Assembly: GCF_023716565.1 (NCBI RefSeq)
Contig: NZ_CP071848.1
Span: 744,001-808,000, forward strand
DNA: 64,000 nt
Reading direction: 5' to 3'
Origin: Vibrio sp. SCSIO 43136
GTDB taxonomy: Bacteria; Pseudomonadota; Gammaproteobacteria; Enterobacterales; Vibrionaceae
The translations under genes were made by a program, and so were the position numbers. The notes under the pieces were generated by a model. It worked only from the letters and a program-made list of their open reading frames with translations, was not told the origin of the DNA and ran no database searches. This document shows positions 28,754-38,842 of the stretch, one piece after another (within the stretch, counting starts at the first letter, position 1; the number at the start of each line of letters is the position of its first letter).

Positions 28754-29888
28754 TCTTACTCAGTAGTTTCTCGAGTACTTTTTCGTACATATCGGTAAGC
28801 TTTTCAAGATCGGCGATGTTAACGCACTCGTTGACCTTGTGAATGGTCGCATTAACAGGACCAAGTTCAATCACCTGAGTACCCATTTGTGCAATGAAGC
28901 GGCCATCTGAAGTACCACCCGTGGTCAATAGCTCAGGTTTTTTATGGTTCACGTCTTCTACCGCAGCGACGACCGCATCCAGTAACTCACCTGTATCGGT
29001 CAAGAATGGTTTGCCGTTGAGTGTCCAGTTTAGGTCATATTCAAAACCGTAAGAGTCTAATGTTGAGTGGACACGGCGTTGGATATCTTGGTGCGTAAGC
29101 TCAGTACTGAAGCGTAAGTTGAACTGTACGGTGAACTCGCCTGGGATCACGTTGGATGCTCCCGTACCTGCATGAAGGTTCGGGATCTGGAAGCTGGTAG
29201 GTGGGAAGTATTCATTGCCTTCATCCCACTTGATCGCAGCCAGTTCAGCTAATGCTGAAAGAGAAACGTGTACTGGGTTTAGTGCAAGATGCGGATAAGC
29301 AACGTGCCCCTGCACCCCACGAACTTTCAAGTCACCAGTTAGCGAGCCGCGGCGACCATTCTTAACCACATCACCTACGTGGTGCGTACTTGATGGTTCA
29401 CCTACGATACACATATCAATTATCTCGTTGCGCTCCATCAGGGTATCCACCACACGAGTGGTACCGTTGATGAATGGTCCCTCTTCATCGGAAGTGATCA
29501 AAAACGCAATTGAACCATCATGATCAGGGTTTTCTTTGATGAATCGCTCTACCGCCACCAGCATACATGCCAGTGAGCCTTTCATATCTGCAGCACCGCG
29601 ACCATGAAGATGACCATCGATGATGGTTGGCTCAAATGGTGGGGTATGCCACTGATTTGGGTCACCAGCTGGCACTACATCCGTATGTCCTGCAAATGCA
29701 AACAGTGGTGCTTTGGTACCACGACGAGCCCAAAGGTTGGTGGTGTCTTCAAACACCATGACTTCAATTTCGAATCCTAGGGCCTTGAGTCGCTCAATCA
29801 TCATAGGTTGGCAACCTGCGTCTTCTGGGGTTACCGATTGGCGGCTGATGAGGTCTTTGGCAAGGGCCAACACCGGGCTATCTGTCAT
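28743..29888 (-). CDS. dapE: succinyl-diaminopimelate desuccinylase
   Basis: DapE hydrolyses N-succinyl-L,L-DAP to L,L-DAP in lysine and peptidoglycan synthesis. The 381-residue M20 dizinc peptidase has [24 protein letters not shown] (bridging Asp) and [13 protein letters not shown] (catalytic Glu). GEPSS and the late [10 protein letters not shown] and [14 protein letters not shown] supply further ligands. It follows the yffB-like gene by 15 bases, the same order as in E. coli. Confidence 0.97.
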   Translation of the reverse strand: MTDSPVLALAKDLISRQSVTPEDAGCQPMMIERLKALGFEIEVMVFEDTTNLWARRGTKAPLFAFAGHTDVVPAGDPNQWHTPPFEPTIIDGHLHGRGAADMKGSLACMLVAVERFIKENPDHDGSIAFLITSDEEGPFINGTTRVVDTLMERNEIIDMCIVGEPSSTHHVGDVVKNGRRGSLTGDLKVRGVQGHVAYPHLALNPVHVSLSALAELAAIKWDEGNEYFPPTSFQIPNLHAGTGASNVIPGEFTVQFNLRFSTELTHQDIQRRVHSTLDSYGFEYDLNWTLNGKPFLTDTGELLDAVVAAVEDVNHKKPELLTTGGTSDGRFIAQMGTQVIELGPVNATIHKVNECVNIADLEKLTDMYEKVLEKLLSKNDA

Positions 29889-29903
29889 CCTTGAATATCC
29901 TTA

Positions 29904-30251
29904 TTACTTAAAAATCGCTTGGTACTGGTCGGCTTTAAAGCCTAAGTGCAGATCTGAATTTACGCTCAGAATTGGACGTTTGATCATCGCAGGGTGCTCA
30001 ACTAGTAAAGCAATAGCGGTGTCTGCATTGAGAGTATCTTTTTGCTCTTGGCTGAGCGCACGATAAGTGGTGCCACGTTTGTTGAGTACCTTGTCCCAAC
30101 CGAGTTGCTCACAGAAGTTTCTCACCATCGCCTCATCGACACCTTGTTTACGGTAATCGTGAAAGGCGAACTCAACATTTTCGGCTTCTAGCCATTTTTT
30201 GGCTTTCTTAATCGTGTCGCAGTTTGGGATCCCATACATAGTGATGGTCAT
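29904..30251 (-). CDS. yffB: Spx/ArsC-family reductase-like protein (YffB type)
   Basis: This 115-residue thioredoxin-fold protein has one active-site Cys in MYGIPNCDTIKKAKKWL and the family motif IKRPILSV. The ATG at 30251 was chosen because AAAGGAA precedes it; the longer frame has no ribosome binding site. It is upstream of dapE, as yffB is in E. coli. YffB uses glutathione in vitro, but its physiological role is unsettled. Confidence 0.88.
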   Translation of the reverse strand: MTITMYGIPNCDTIKKAKKWLEAENVEFAFHDYRKQGVDEAMVRNFCEQLGWDKVLNKRGTTYRALSQEQKDTLNADTAIALLVEHPAMIKRPILSVNSDLHLGFKADQYQAIFK

Positions 30252-30536
30252 AATGGTTCCTTTGAAGCTGGGTAGTTGCCACGACCGCTGGGCAGTGTGG
30301 TAAATCATTGTAATAGTGATGTCATCCTATCAGTTTGAGGCGTGGGATCATAGACGCAAGCAATGCACTACAAAATGAAAGAATCTTACAAACTAGGCGG
30401 CTTAATCGGCGCAGAATGATGGATATATGCCACTTCTTAGCAAAAACGCCTCACAAATTGACCAAAATTGATCAAACGCAACACACTAAAGCTCGAAACG
30501 GAAATAATGGATGTAGCACAGCTTTAGGAGGTATCA

Positions 30537-30818
30537 ATGGAGTTGAATCCTGTGTTTGCGAGGCGTCTATATTTGGCCTTGCTGGTGGAGAATCTTGAAA
30601 GGCCGAATGTCCCTAAGTTAATTGAAAAAACTGGGTGGCCGCGCCGAACGATTCAAGATGTGATTAAAGCCCTACCGGGCTTAGGCATTGAGTTGATGTT
30701 CATTCAAGACGGTCGTCGCCACAATGACGGCTACTACCAACTGTCAGATTGGGGGCCATTTGACAGTCAATGGGTGATGGATCGAGAAACGGATATTGCC
30801 TCTGCTCTCGGATTCTAG
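30537..30818 (+). CDS. small winged-helix DNA-binding-like protein
   Basis: This 93-residue protein has a helix-turn-helix pattern (VPKLIEKTGWPRRTIQDVIKALPGLGIELMF) followed by a wing-like hairpin (DGRRHNDGYYQLSDWG). A near-perfect AGGAGGT ribosome binding site supports it as a real gene. It stands alone, divergent from the yffB-dapE operon, and ends in a strong terminator. Targets unknown. Confidence 0.75.
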   Translation: MELNPVFARRLYLALLVENLERPNVPKLIEKTGWPRRTIQDVIKALPGLGIELMFIQDGRRHNDGYYQLSDWGPFDSQWVMDRETDIASALGF

Positions 30819-30852
30819 AAAAAACGCCAGACGTGATGTCTGGCGTTTTTTT
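30819..30852 (+). terminator. terminator of winged-helix gene
   Basis: AAAACGCCAGAC/GTCTGGCGTTTT with a 5-nt loop is followed by TTT. It is flanked by A6, so it may also act on the minus strand. Confidence 0.88.
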
Positions 30853-30857
30853 ATGTC

Positions 30858-30893
30858 TGTCTATATTGAATCACTTGTCTATATTGAATCACT
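30858..30893. repeat. perfect 18-bp tandem duplication
   Basis: Two adjacent identical units (TGTCTATATTGAATCACT) occur at 30858-30875 and 30876-30893. The second reaches into the stop codon of the DUF4156-like lipoprotein gene. Confidence 0.9.
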
Positions 30894-31224
30894 ATTTTTC
30901 ACAGCGATAAGCACTACCAAGCAATGTCACTGACGTGGCAAACTCATGAGGCGGATGCAAAACTACCGTATCGGCACCAGCTTGCTGTGCACGATTTTTC
31001 ACTTGGTTCACTGCCCCTTGGATTAATGAGTCGTTGGTATAAAAAAGATAACTATACCAATGGCCTTCATTGCCAATCACTTCATCGATGAAGGTACATT
31101 GCTCTGGCAGCGCAATAGGTGATGTGAGCACCTGTACCGTTCTCGACTGCATTGTGACTTGGTTGGTTGGCGTGCTGCAACCTGCCAGCGCCCCTAGCGC
31201 TAAAGCCAAGACTATCCTTTTCAT
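30892..31224 (-). CDS. DUF4156-like lipoprotein
   Basis: This 110-residue protein has a lipoprotein signal (MKRIVLALALGALAGC, lipobox LAGC). The body fits DUF4156: EQCTFIDEVIGNEGHWYSY, AVNQVKNRAQQAGADTVVL, and two Cys in the mature part that may pair. The ATG at 31224 has AGAGG in front. Function unknown. The longer in-frame extension overlaps the DUF2956 gene and is not needed. Confidence 0.75.
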   Translation of the reverse strand: MKRIVLALALGALAGCSTPTNQVTMQSRTVQVLTSPIALPEQCTFIDEVIGNEGHWYSYLFYTNDSLIQGAVNQVKNRAQQAGADTVVLHPPHEFATSVTLLGSAYRCEK

Positions 31225-31246
31225 TGCGCCTCTTTGCATCCTAAAG

Positions 31247-31582
31247 TTATTTGAGTAATAGATAAGTGACAAAGCCTATCCAGCTTACCACTAACAATCC
31301 CCACGCTAGTTTAGGCTGCTCCACAACAACTTCCACTTCAGTCTGTATTGGAGTGTCCTCGCTTGTGACAGACTGTTTCTGGCGTTGGACCTTTTTCTTC
31401 GCCTTATCAGCTTGACGCTGGCGCTCTTTTTGCTGCTTTTTGTACTGAGCAATGCCTTTTTCGATCCCTTGGGCAATTAATTTGGTCTGCTCTTTGGTTT
31501 GTCCGGGTTTTTGAGTCGCTTTGGCTATTTTCATCGCATCTTCTTGAGTTTGCGGAGATGGAGTGATTTTTTTCTGTTTCAT
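31247..31582 (-). CDS. DUF2956 protein, C-terminal membrane anchor
   Basis: This 111-residue protein has a strongly basic, Gln/Lys-rich helical N-terminal two thirds (QKKQQKERQRQADKAKKK-like composition) and one C-terminal membrane segment (LAWGLLVVSWIGFVTYLLL). It fits DUF2956, a small family common in vibrios. It is just upstream of the lipoprotein gene in the same direction. Function unknown. Confidence 0.75.
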   Translation of the reverse strand: MKQKKITPSPQTQEDAMKIAKATQKPGQTKEQTKLIAQGIEKGIAQYKKQQKERQRQADKAKKKVQRQKQSVTSEDTPIQTEVEVVVEQPKLAWGLLVVSWIGFVTYLLLK

Positions 31583-31644
31583 GCGCTAGGTATGTTGTTA
31601 TATTCCTTGAATTAGATTAACACTAATTAATTATTGAGGTAAGC

Positions 31645-32103
31645 GTGCGTTATCCCATTGAGCAGTATGATAAACATGGTTTTTTGAAGCCGCCTATTTG
31701 GTTGTGGCTTGGTTGGCTTTTTTTAGCCAAGGCGTGGATTGTGTTTGTGATTGCAGGGGTAAGCCGAGAGTCAGGCAGTCAGTTGCTTGAGATGATTTAT
31801 CCCATTCGCGAGTCTTTGTATATCGGGCTATGGTTGGGTTTGCCATCTATAGTAATGATGTGGCTGATTGGATTGCGACACCCAGAGCGTCGATGGATCA
31901 ATAGAATGATGAGCGCATCAAGGGGCTTAACCATCACAATAACCATTCTCCACCTTGGATTGATCATTTTACAAATTGTCAGGACAAATCATGTCTTTAG
32001 TTGGTCGGTCGCAGTGAGCGGTGTGATACTAGTTTGGTTTTTGCTGTTCCTGATCAATAGCAAACGGGTGAAAACATGTTTATCCTCGATGTCTCTAGAA
32101 TAA
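31645..32103 (+). CDS. yfeZ: DUF2919 (YfeZ-like) inner-membrane protein
   Basis: This 152-residue protein has four hydrophobic segments. The start YDKHGFLKPPIWLWLGWLFLAKAW is typical of DUF2919. The start codon is GTG with GAGG upstream. It directly precedes the yfeX gene; in E. coli yfeX, yfeY and yfeZ are neighbours. Function unknown. Confidence 0.75.
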   Translation: MRYPIEQYDKHGFLKPPIWLWLGWLFLAKAWIVFVIAGVSRESGSQLLEMIYPIRESLYIGLWLGLPSIVMMWLIGLRHPERRWINRMMSASRGLTITITILHLGLIILQIVRTNHVFSWSVAVSGVILVWFLLFLINSKRVKTCLSSMSLE

Positions 32104-32139
32104 GTATTATTAATAACTATAGATTGAAGTGAGTTTGTT

Positions 32140-33042
32140 ATGTCGAGTTCTCAGCCAGCGATTGTCGCCGATGCCGGCCCATTTGCACTGTATGTGCAGT
32201 TAAAAGTTCAGACTAACCATAGCCGAGTGCTAGAGCGCTTACAGGCGTTGCCAGAAATGGTGGAAGTGTTAAATCATCATCAGCCACAGGCGGATCTAAA
32301 AGTGAGTGTTGCTTTTAGTCACAGCTTTTGGGCTCAAACTAATCAAAGCATGCCATCAGAATTGGTACCTTTCCCTGAGCTGGGTGAAGGGGATGCTCAT
32401 GCACCGAGCACCGATGTGGATGTACTGCTGCATTGCCACTCTCACCGTCATGACTTGCATTTTTATGTGCTACGTAAGCTACTGGCAGATATTGAGCAGG
32501 ATGTAGATGTCGTTGATGAAACTTATGGTTACCGTTATTTGGATAGCCGTGACATGACTGATTTCATCGATGGTACTGAAAACCCTGCGGGTGAAAAACG
32601 TGCGGAAGTTGCTTTGATCCCTGAAGGGGATTTTGCTGGCGGTGCATACGTCATGGTGCAGCGTTTTATTCACCAACTTCCGGCGTGGAATCGTTTGTCG
32701 GTGGAGAAACAGGAAAAAATTATCGGTCGAACCAAGCCTGACTCTATTGAACTGGATGATGTGCCACCTACGTCCCACGTTGGTCGAGTGGACATTAAAG
32801 AAGAAGGTGTGGGCCTGAAGATTGTTCGCCACAGTTTGCCTTATGGCTCTGTCTCTGGTGAGCACGGCCTGCTGTTTATTGCCTACTGCAATACCGTACA
32901 TAACTTCCAAGCGATGCTAGATAGCATGTACGGTGTGACCGATGGCAAAACAGATATGATGTTGCGTTTTACTAAAGCGGTGACAGGTGCGTACTTCTTT
33001 GCACCAGCGAATGAAATGCTGGCAGCGATGGAAATCGCTTAA
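32140..33042 (+). CDS. yfeX: Dyp-type peroxidase YfeX
   Basis: This 300-residue protein of the Dyp-type haem peroxidase family oxidises porphyrinogens and dyes in vitro. The catalytic Asp is in DMTDFIDGTENPAG, and a conserved Arg and proximal His region occurs around DVPPTSHVGRVDIKEEGVGL. GLLFIAYCNTVHNFQAMLDSM is a family motif. A hairpin terminator follows. Confidence 0.93.
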   Translation: MSSSQPAIVADAGPFALYVQLKVQTNHSRVLERLQALPEMVEVLNHHQPQADLKVSVAFSHSFWAQTNQSMPSELVPFPELGEGDAHAPSTDVDVLLHCHSHRHDLHFYVLRKLLADIEQDVDVVDETYGYRYLDSRDMTDFIDGTENPAGEKRAEVALIPEGDFAGGAYVMVQRFIHQLPAWNRLSVEKQEKIIGRTKPDSIELDDVPPTSHVGRVDIKEEGVGLKIVRHSLPYGSVSGEHGLLFIAYCNTVHNFQAMLDSMYGVTDGKTDMMLRFTKAVTGAYFFAPANEMLAAMEIA

Positions 33043-33051
33043 GCTACTGCT

Positions 33052-33092
33052 GACAGTTCTCTTCTTACTGGTTTAGGGGAGAACTGTCTTTA
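33052..33092 (+). terminator. terminator of yfeX
   Basis: GACAGTTCTC/GAGAACTGTC has a 17-nt loop and is followed by TTTAAT. Confidence 0.7.
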
Positions 33093-33233
33093 ATATATAG
33101 CCCCTTCCTGATCCCAAGCCCGCTTTGCTAGCTAAGCAGCAAATAGATCTACACTTAAAAAGCCAAAAATCCTTCTCAAGTTTTCTCTCATTTGGTCGTT
33201 ATCTAAGCTGTAATCCCTATTTTTGTGAGTCTA

Positions 33234-34367
33234 ATGGCCGTAACTGTTAACACCAATGTTTCCGCATTGATTGCCCAAAGAAATCTCGGGCAAGCAACTA
33301 GCGCATTGAACCAATCCTTGGAGCGTTTAGCTTCAGGGAGTCGGATCAATAGTGCTAAGGATGATGCGGCGGGGTTGCAGATCTCTAATCGTTTAGAAAC
33401 TCAAATGCGAGGATTGGACGTGGCGGTTCGTAATGCCAATGATGGTATTTCGATCATGCAAACTGCCGAAGGGGCGATGAAAGAAACCACCAATATCTTG
33501 CAGCGAATGCGGGATCTCTCGCTTCAATCAGCGAATGGTTCAAATAGCTCAGCAGAACGCCAAGCGCTGCAAGAGGAGTTTACTGCACTCAATGACGAGC
33601 TGAATCGGATTGCGGAAACCACTTCGTTTGGAGGCCGTAAGCTATTAAACGGTACCTATGGTGATGCGGCGTTCCAGATTGGCGCAGGCTCAGGGGAGGC
33701 AGTGAGTGTTGGGCTGCGAAACATGCGTTCGGATACTTTGTCGATGGGGGGCTTTAGCTATGTGGCGAATGCGATGGCTGATGACAGTTGGACGGTTTCC
33801 CCGGGTAATGAGCAGTTTACAATAAGTTACACCGACAAACGGGGCCAGAATGTTGTTATCGATATCCAGGCTAAGGTTGGCGATGACATCGAAGAGGTAG
33901 CCACTTACATCAATGGCCAAACGGACAACGTGTCCGCCTCGGTAAATGAACATGGCCAACTGCAAATTTTTGCCTCTGGTGACGAAGCCGCGACAAACTT
34001 AAGTTTTGGTGGCGCATTGGCCAGTACGCTCAGTATGTCCGGTCCGGTGATGGAAACGGTACACAGCGCACAGATCACCGATGTGGGTGGGGCTCAGCGT
34101 TCGGTGGCAATTATTGATCAGGCGCTTAAGTATGTGGACAGCCATAGAGCGGAACTAGGGGCCTATCAGAATCGTTTTGACCATGCGATTAATAACTTAA
34201 GCAATATTAATGAAAATCTTGCTGCTTCCAATAGTCGCATCAAAGACACCGATTACGCCAAAGAGTCGGTTCAAATGTTGAAACAACAGATATTGCAGCA
34301 AGTCAGTACTTCCATTTTGGCTCAAGCCAAGCAAGCGCCTAATTTGGCGCTGACTCTTCTTGGTTAA
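33234..34367 (+). CDS. flagellin, array copy 1 (possibly poorly expressed)
   Basis: This is a full-length 377-residue flagellin from the ATG at 33234. The N-terminal D0/D1 ([37 protein letters not shown]) and C-terminal D0 ([20 protein letters not shown]) are intact. It carries no sigma-28 site that I can find, no leader hairpin like copies 2-6 and no clear ribosome binding site; TTTTTGTGAGTCTA precedes the ATG. Codons such as CGG and GGG, avoided in copies 2 and 4, occur early. It may be a minor, silent or transformed-in copy. All functional residues remain, so it is not a pseudogene by sequence. Confidence 0.93.
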   Translation: MAVTVNTNVSALIAQRNLGQATSALNQSLERLASGSRINSAKDDAAGLQISNRLETQMRGLDVAVRNANDGISIMQTAEGAMKETTNILQRMRDLSLQSANGSNSSAERQALQEEFTALNDELNRIAETTSFGGRKLLNGTYGDAAFQIGAGSGEAVSVGLRNMRSDTLSMGGFSYVANAMADDSWTVSPGNEQFTISYTDKRGQNVVIDIQAKVGDDIEEVATYINGQTDNVSASVNEHGQLQIFASGDEAATNLSFGGALASTLSMSGPVMETVHSAQITDVGGAQRSVAIIDQALKYVDSHRAELGAYQNRFDHAINNLSNINENLAASNSRIKDTDYAKESVQMLKQQILQQVSTSILAQAKQAPNLALTLLG

Positions 34368-34677
34368 AGCACTTCTCTTTCATTTAATGCCATTTGTTGC
34401 ATTTGGTGGGAAAGTGTCTTTGTTGTACCTATAAACCCCACTTTTCTTCTCTTAAACCTCCTTTTGGCTCTTACCTAATTGCAAAAGTGTCTAAAAAACA
34501 CTCAATAGGCTGATCTGTGTCGTTCGCTAAAAGCCTTATTTTGTAGGCGATTAAGACAAAAAATCTTGCTGTATCGGCCTAGGCTTGAATTGCTTTAGTA
34601 GAAAATTCACAAATATATGCTGTTTGAGTGAAAAGTGACCGTTTGGCAAAAAAATAAAGTTTTTTGGCTTTTTTTTC

Positions 34678-34704
34678 TAAAGGATTTTCGATGCCTTCCG
34701 TTAA
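34678..34704 (+). promoter_or_regulatory. sigma-28 promoter of flagellin copy 2
   Basis: The pattern is TAAA-N15-TCCGTTAA, one base off the GCCGTTAA of its sister promoters. It is 82 bases before the start codon. The rest of the 418-base gap after copy 1 is AT-rich; I see only a weak AAGCACTT/AAGTG hairpin just after copy 1. Confidence 0.8.
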
Positions 34705-34728
34705 ATAAAACATCTTAAATGAATCAAC

Positions 34729-34785
34729 TTGGTTTTCCGCGACGGCGGAAGCCGCACTACGGAAAATCAATTGGAGTAAACCATT
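34729..34785 (+). promoter_or_regulatory. flagellin leader hairpin, copy 2
   Basis: TTGGTTTTCCG (34729-34739) pairs with CGGAAAATCAA (34760-34770), 11 bp with one G-U. Inside, CGGC-GGAA-GCCG forms a small stem with a GNRA loop containing GGA. GGAG of the ribosome binding site begins 3 bases after the right arm. Confidence 0.7.
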
Positions 34786-35919
34786 ATGGGCATGACAGTA
34801 AACACAAACGTATCTGCGATGACAGCACAGCGTCACTTAAACAACGCAGCGAACAACATGACAACATCGATGGAACGTTTGTCTTCTGGATTCAAAATCA
34901 ACAGTGCAAAGGACGATGCGGCAGGTCTACAGATCTCTAACCGTTTGAACGTTCAAAGCCGTGGTCTAGAAGTGGCTGTACGAAATGCCAACGATGGTAT
35001 CTCAATCGCACAAACCGCAGAAGGTGCGATGAACGAAACCACCAACATCCTGCAACGTATGCGTGACCTATCACTGCAATCAGCGAACGGCTCTAACTCA
35101 AAATCAGAGCGAGTTGCGATTCAAGAAGAAGTGACAGCGCTTAACGACGAACTAAACCGTATCGCAGAAACCACATCTTTCGGTGGTAACAAGCTGCTGA
35201 ACGGCACCTACGGTACATCATCGTTCCAAATCGGTGCCGATAACGGTGAAGCCGTGATGATGACGCTAAAAGACATGCGCAGCGATAACTCAATGATGGG
35301 TGGTTCAAGCTACCAAGCGGCGAACGCAAAAGATAAAGATTGGACAGTGGGTGCGACGGGTAACGATCTACAAATCGACCTAACTGACACCAACGGTCAA
35401 GCACAAACCATTAATATCACCGCAAAAGAAGGCGATGACATTGAAGAGCTGGCAACTTACATCAATGGTCAAACAGACATGGTGAAAGCGTCAGTGAACG
35501 AAGATGGTCAACTACAGCTGTTTGCTGGTAACAACAAAGTGACAGGTGACCTAGCACTATCTGGTGGTCTGGCGACAGACCTAGGCCTTGCCAAGTCAGG
35601 CGACGTGACAGTACACACCATCGATGTGACTTCTGTGGGCGGCGCTCAAGAATCGGTAGCAATCATTGACTCGGCGTTGAAGTACGTAGACAGCCACCGT
35701 GCAGAGCTCGGTGCGATTCAAAACCGTCTAGGTCATGCGATCAGCAACCTAGATAACATCAATGAGAACGTGAATGCGTCGAAGAGCCGCATCAAAGACA
35801 CGGACTTTGCGAAAGAAACGACCACCATGACTAAGAATCAGATCCTTCAACAGGCATCGACGTCGATTCTTGCTCAAGCGAAGCAGGCACCAAACGCTGC
35901 GATGAGCCTACTAGGCTAA
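34786..35919 (+). CDS. flagellin, array copy 2 (twin of copy 4)
   Basis: This 377-residue flagellin has the conserved D0/D1 ends and a short central D2 region, as in other Vibrio flagellins. It differs from copy 4 at one residue only (Leu268 here, Met268 there). It has its own sigma-28 promoter, a leader hairpin and a perfect GGAG ribosome binding site. Codon use is strongly biased towards CTA/CGT/GGT, consistent with high expression. It is exported by the flagellar type III system and polymerised into the sheathed polar filament. Confidence 0.97.
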   Translation: MGMTVNTNVSAMTAQRHLNNAANNMTTSMERLSSGFKINSAKDDAAGLQISNRLNVQSRGLEVAVRNANDGISIAQTAEGAMNETTNILQRMRDLSLQSANGSNSKSERVAIQEEVTALNDELNRIAETTSFGGNKLLNGTYGTSSFQIGADNGEAVMMTLKDMRSDNSMMGGSSYQAANAKDKDWTVGATGNDLQIDLTDTNGQAQTINITAKEGDDIEELATYINGQTDMVKASVNEDGQLQLFAGNNKVTGDLALSGGLATDLGLAKSGDVTVHTIDVTSVGGAQESVAIIDSALKYVDSHRAELGAIQNRLGHAISNLDNINENVNASKSRIKDTDFAKETTTMTKNQILQQASTSILAQAKQAPNAAMSLLG

Positions 35920-35991
35920 TATCGAGCTAAAAAAGATATCCAGGGTGAGAGATGTAAATTACTGAAAATAAACAGTAGTTATAGAGCCCTC

Positions 35992-36023
35992 AAGGCCAAG
36001 GAGAGATCCTTGGCCTTTTTTTG
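35992..36023 (+). terminator. terminator of flagellin copy 2
   Basis: AAGGCCAAGGA/TCCTTGGCCTT with a GAGA loop is followed by T7. Confidence 0.9.
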
Positions 36024-36044
36024 ATCCTTTTTCACCCGAAACAC

Positions 36045-36071
36045 TAAAGGTTTTGCACGGCATGCCGTTAA
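36045..36071 (+). promoter_or_regulatory. sigma-28 promoter of flagellin copy 3
   Basis: The pattern is TAAA-N15-GCCGTTAA, a perfect match to the repeated consensus of this array. Confidence 0.88.
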
Positions 36072-36102
36072 AGAAAGTACTAGAGAGAGATACACAACAA
36101 AA

Positions 36103-36157
36103 TGGTTATCCGTGACGGCGGAAACTGCACAGTGGATATCAATTTGGAGTAACGATC
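36103..36157 (+). promoter_or_regulatory. flagellin leader hairpin, copy 3 (covarying version)
   Basis: The left arm TGGTTATCC (from 36103) faces GGATATCA (from 36134). TATCC/GGATA replaces the TTTCC/GGAAA of copy 2, which is a compensatory change, with one base bulged. GGAG follows at the same place relative to the start. Confidence 0.6.
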
Positions 36158-37291
36158 ATGGGTATGACAGTAAATACAAACGTATCAGCGATGACAGCGC
36201 AGCGTCACTTAAACAATGCTGCAGGTGAACTCAATGTTTCTATGGAACGTCTGTCATCAGGTTTCCAGATTAACAGCGCAAAAGATGACGCTGCTGGTTT
36301 GCAAATTTCTAACCGCTTAAACGTGCAAAGCCGTGGTTTAACCGTTGCTGTACGTAACGCAAATGATGGTATTTCTATTGCTCAAACCGCAGAAGGGGCA
36401 ATGAATGAAACTACCAGTATCTTGCAACGTATGCGTGATCTCTCACTGCAATCTGCTAATGGTTCCAACTCGAAATCGGAGCGTATCGCTATCCAAGAAG
36501 AAGTGACAGCGCTTAACGATGAGCTTAACCGCATCGCAGAAACCACGTCTTTTGGTGGTAACAAATTGCTTAACGGCACTTTTGGTACTTCTGCATTTCA
36601 AATCGGTGCAGATAATGGTGAAGCCGTGATGCTGTCATTAAAAGATATGCGTAGCGACAACTCCATGATGGGCGGTATCAGCTATAAAGCCGCCAATGCC
36701 AAAGATAAAGATTGGGGTGTCGATCCTGCGGCTAATCAAATAGTGCTCACCTTTACCGACGTTGCTGGACAGACGCAAACTGTCGATATCACGGCAAAAA
36801 CTGGCGATGATATTGAAGAGGTAGCGACTTATATCAACGGTCAAACGGATATGGTAAAAGCCTCCGTGAGTGAAGATGGTAAGCTACAAGTCTTTGCTGG
36901 TAATAATAAAATTCAGGGTGATGTTGCCTTTAGTGGCAGCTTGGCATCGGATCTTGGTATTGCCAAATCAGGGGATGTGACGGTAAATACCATTGATGTA
37001 ACCTCAGTGGCTGGTGCACAAGAATCGGTGGCAATTATTGATTCGGCACTCAAGTATGTGGATAGCCATCGAGCCGAGTTAGGGGCATTTCAGAATCGAT
37101 TTGGCCATGCGATCAGCAACTTGGATAACATCAACGAGAATGTGAATGCGTCCAAGAGTCGCATTAAAGACACTGATTTTGCCAGTGAAACGACCTCCAT
37201 GACCAAGGCACAAATATTACAACAAGCTTCAACATCTATCCTTGCTCAAGCTAAGCAAGCACCTAATTCAGCACTGAATTTATTAGGCTAA
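36158..37291 (+). CDS. flagellin, array copy 3
   Basis: This 377-residue flagellin has [20 protein letters not shown] at its start and [20 protein letters not shown] at its end. The central part (around residues 190-260) differs from copies 2/4 (for example [19 protein letters not shown]), while the ends are nearly the same, as expected for subunits that mix in one filament. It has its own promoter, leader and terminator. Confidence 0.96.
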   Translation: MGMTVNTNVSAMTAQRHLNNAAGELNVSMERLSSGFQINSAKDDAAGLQISNRLNVQSRGLTVAVRNANDGISIAQTAEGAMNETTSILQRMRDLSLQSANGSNSKSERIAIQEEVTALNDELNRIAETTSFGGNKLLNGTFGTSAFQIGADNGEAVMLSLKDMRSDNSMMGGISYKAANAKDKDWGVDPAANQIVLTFTDVAGQTQTVDITAKTGDDIEEVATYINGQTDMVKASVSEDGKLQVFAGNNKIQGDVAFSGSLASDLGIAKSGDVTVNTIDVTSVAGAQESVAIIDSALKYVDSHRAELGAFQNRFGHAISNLDNINENVNASKSRIKDTDFASETTSMTKAQILQQASTSILAQAKQAPNSALNLLG

Positions 37292-37312
37292 TTGAGCTTT
37301 AAACTAAATTAT

Positions 37313-37341
37313 AAAAAGACGTCTTTATGGCGTCTTTTTTT
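37313..37341 (+). terminator. terminator of flagellin copy 3
   Basis: AAAAAGACG/CGTCTTTTT has a 9-nt loop and ends in T7. Confidence 0.8.
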
Positions 37342-37413
37342 GATCTTTACCCTCTAGAAATGTTCATTTATTCGCCTTTGAGTGTAAAAAGTGAATTTAA
37401 TGCGAAAAAGTTC

Positions 37414-37440
37414 TAAAGAAGTCAAAAATGGTGCCGTTAA
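37414..37440 (+). promoter_or_regulatory. sigma-28 promoter of flagellin copy 4
   Basis: The pattern is TAAA-N15-GCCGTTAA. Confidence 0.88.
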
Positions 37441-37463
37441 ATAAAGTACTAACAGAGACAACT

Positions 37464-37531
37464 TTGGTTTTCCGTAGCAGCTGGTGCGACTCGGAAGCCG
37501 CACTACGGAAAATCAATTGGAGTAAACCATT
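37464..37531 (+). promoter_or_regulatory. flagellin leader hairpin, copy 4
   Basis: TTGGTTTTCCG (37464-37474) pairs with CGGAAAATCAA (37506-37516). The loop is 11 bases longer than in copy 2. From CGGAAGCCGC to the start codon it is identical to copy 2. Confidence 0.68.
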
Positions 37532-38665
37532 ATGGGCATGACAGTAAACACAAACGTATCTGCGATGACAGCACAGCGTCACCTAAACAACGCAGCGAAT
37601 AACATGACAACATCGATGGAGCGTTTGTCTTCTGGATTCAAAATCAACAGTGCAAAGGACGATGCGGCAGGTCTACAGATCTCTAACCGCTTGAACGTTC
37701 AAAGCCGTGGTCTAGAAGTGGCTGTACGAAATGCCAACGATGGTATCTCAATCGCACAAACCGCAGAAGGTGCGATGAACGAAACCACTAACATCCTGCA
37801 ACGTATGCGTGACCTATCACTGCAATCAGCGAACGGCTCTAACTCGAAATCAGAGCGAGTTGCGATTCAAGAAGAAGTGACAGCGCTTAACGACGAACTA
37901 AACCGTATCGCAGAAACCACATCTTTCGGTGGTAACAAGCTGCTGAACGGCACCTACGGTACATCATCGTTCCAAATCGGTGCCGACAACGGTGAAGCCG
38001 TGATGATGACGCTAAAAGACATGCGCAGCGATAACTCAATGATGGGTGGTTCAAGCTACCAAGCGGCGAACGCAAAAGATAAAGATTGGACAGTGGGTGC
38101 GACGGGTAACGATCTACAAATCGACCTAACTGACACCAACGGTCAAGCGCAAACCATCAATATCACCGCAAAAGAAGGCGATGATATCGAAGAGCTAGCG
38201 ACGTACATCAATGGTCAAACAGACATGGTGAAGGCGTCAGTGAACGAAGATGGTCAACTACAGCTGTTTGCTGGTAACAACAAAGTGACAGGTGACCTAG
38301 CACTATCTGGTGGCCTGGCGACAGACCTAGGTATGGCCAAGTCAGGTGACGTAACGGTACACACTATCGACGTGACATCAGTGGGCGGCGCTCAAGAATC
38401 GGTAGCAATCATTGACTCGGCGTTGAAGTACGTAGACAGCCACCGCGCTGAGCTAGGTGCGATTCAAAACCGTCTAGGCCATGCGATCAGCAACCTAGAT
38501 AACATCAACGAGAACGTGAATGCGTCGAAGAGCCGCATCAAAGACACGGACTTTGCGAAAGAAACGACCACCATGACTAAGAATCAGATCCTTCAACAGG
38601 CATCGACGTCGATTCTTGCTCAAGCGAAACAGGCACCAAACGCAGCGATGAGTCTATTGGGTTAA
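37532..38665 (+). CDS. flagellin, array copy 4 (twin of copy 2)
   Basis: This 377-residue flagellin is identical to copy 2 except Met268. At DNA level the two differ by scattered synonymous changes, and their 3' flanks are unrelated after the stop codon. That pattern indicates a recent duplication or continuing gene conversion, with the tract beginning in the leader. It has its own sigma-28 promoter and ribosome binding site. Confidence 0.97.
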   Translation: MGMTVNTNVSAMTAQRHLNNAANNMTTSMERLSSGFKINSAKDDAAGLQISNRLNVQSRGLEVAVRNANDGISIAQTAEGAMNETTNILQRMRDLSLQSANGSNSKSERVAIQEEVTALNDELNRIAETTSFGGNKLLNGTYGTSSFQIGADNGEAVMMTLKDMRSDNSMMGGSSYQAANAKDKDWTVGATGNDLQIDLTDTNGQAQTINITAKEGDDIEELATYINGQTDMVKASVNEDGQLQLFAGNNKVTGDLALSGGLATDLGMAKSGDVTVHTIDVTSVGGAQESVAIIDSALKYVDSHRAELGAIQNRLGHAISNLDNINENVNASKSRIKDTDFAKETTTMTKNQILQQASTSILAQAKQAPNAAMSLLG

Positions 38666-38842
38666 TTGTCTAACCGTTTGGCGTAGCAATCGCCACTAGA
38701 GTTGTCATAACGTTGGCTTGCATTTCTGTCGGCTAACTTAAGAAAACTTTAGAATAAATTGAGATTAAATTGCTATTTTTGCGGGTTGGTTTTGATTAAT
38801 CGATCTAGGGTGCTTTTTTGCCAAAAAAAGAGGTTTTTCGGT

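Noticed and set aside
30335..30598. 87-codon open frame overlapping the winged-helix gene
   Set aside because: It has no domain and a poor start. The winged-helix gene in another frame has a near-perfect ribosome binding site.
33170..33233. Sigma-54-like TGG...GC before flagellin copy 1
   Set aside because: Spacing between GG and GC is 11, not 10, and the -12 element lacks TTGC.
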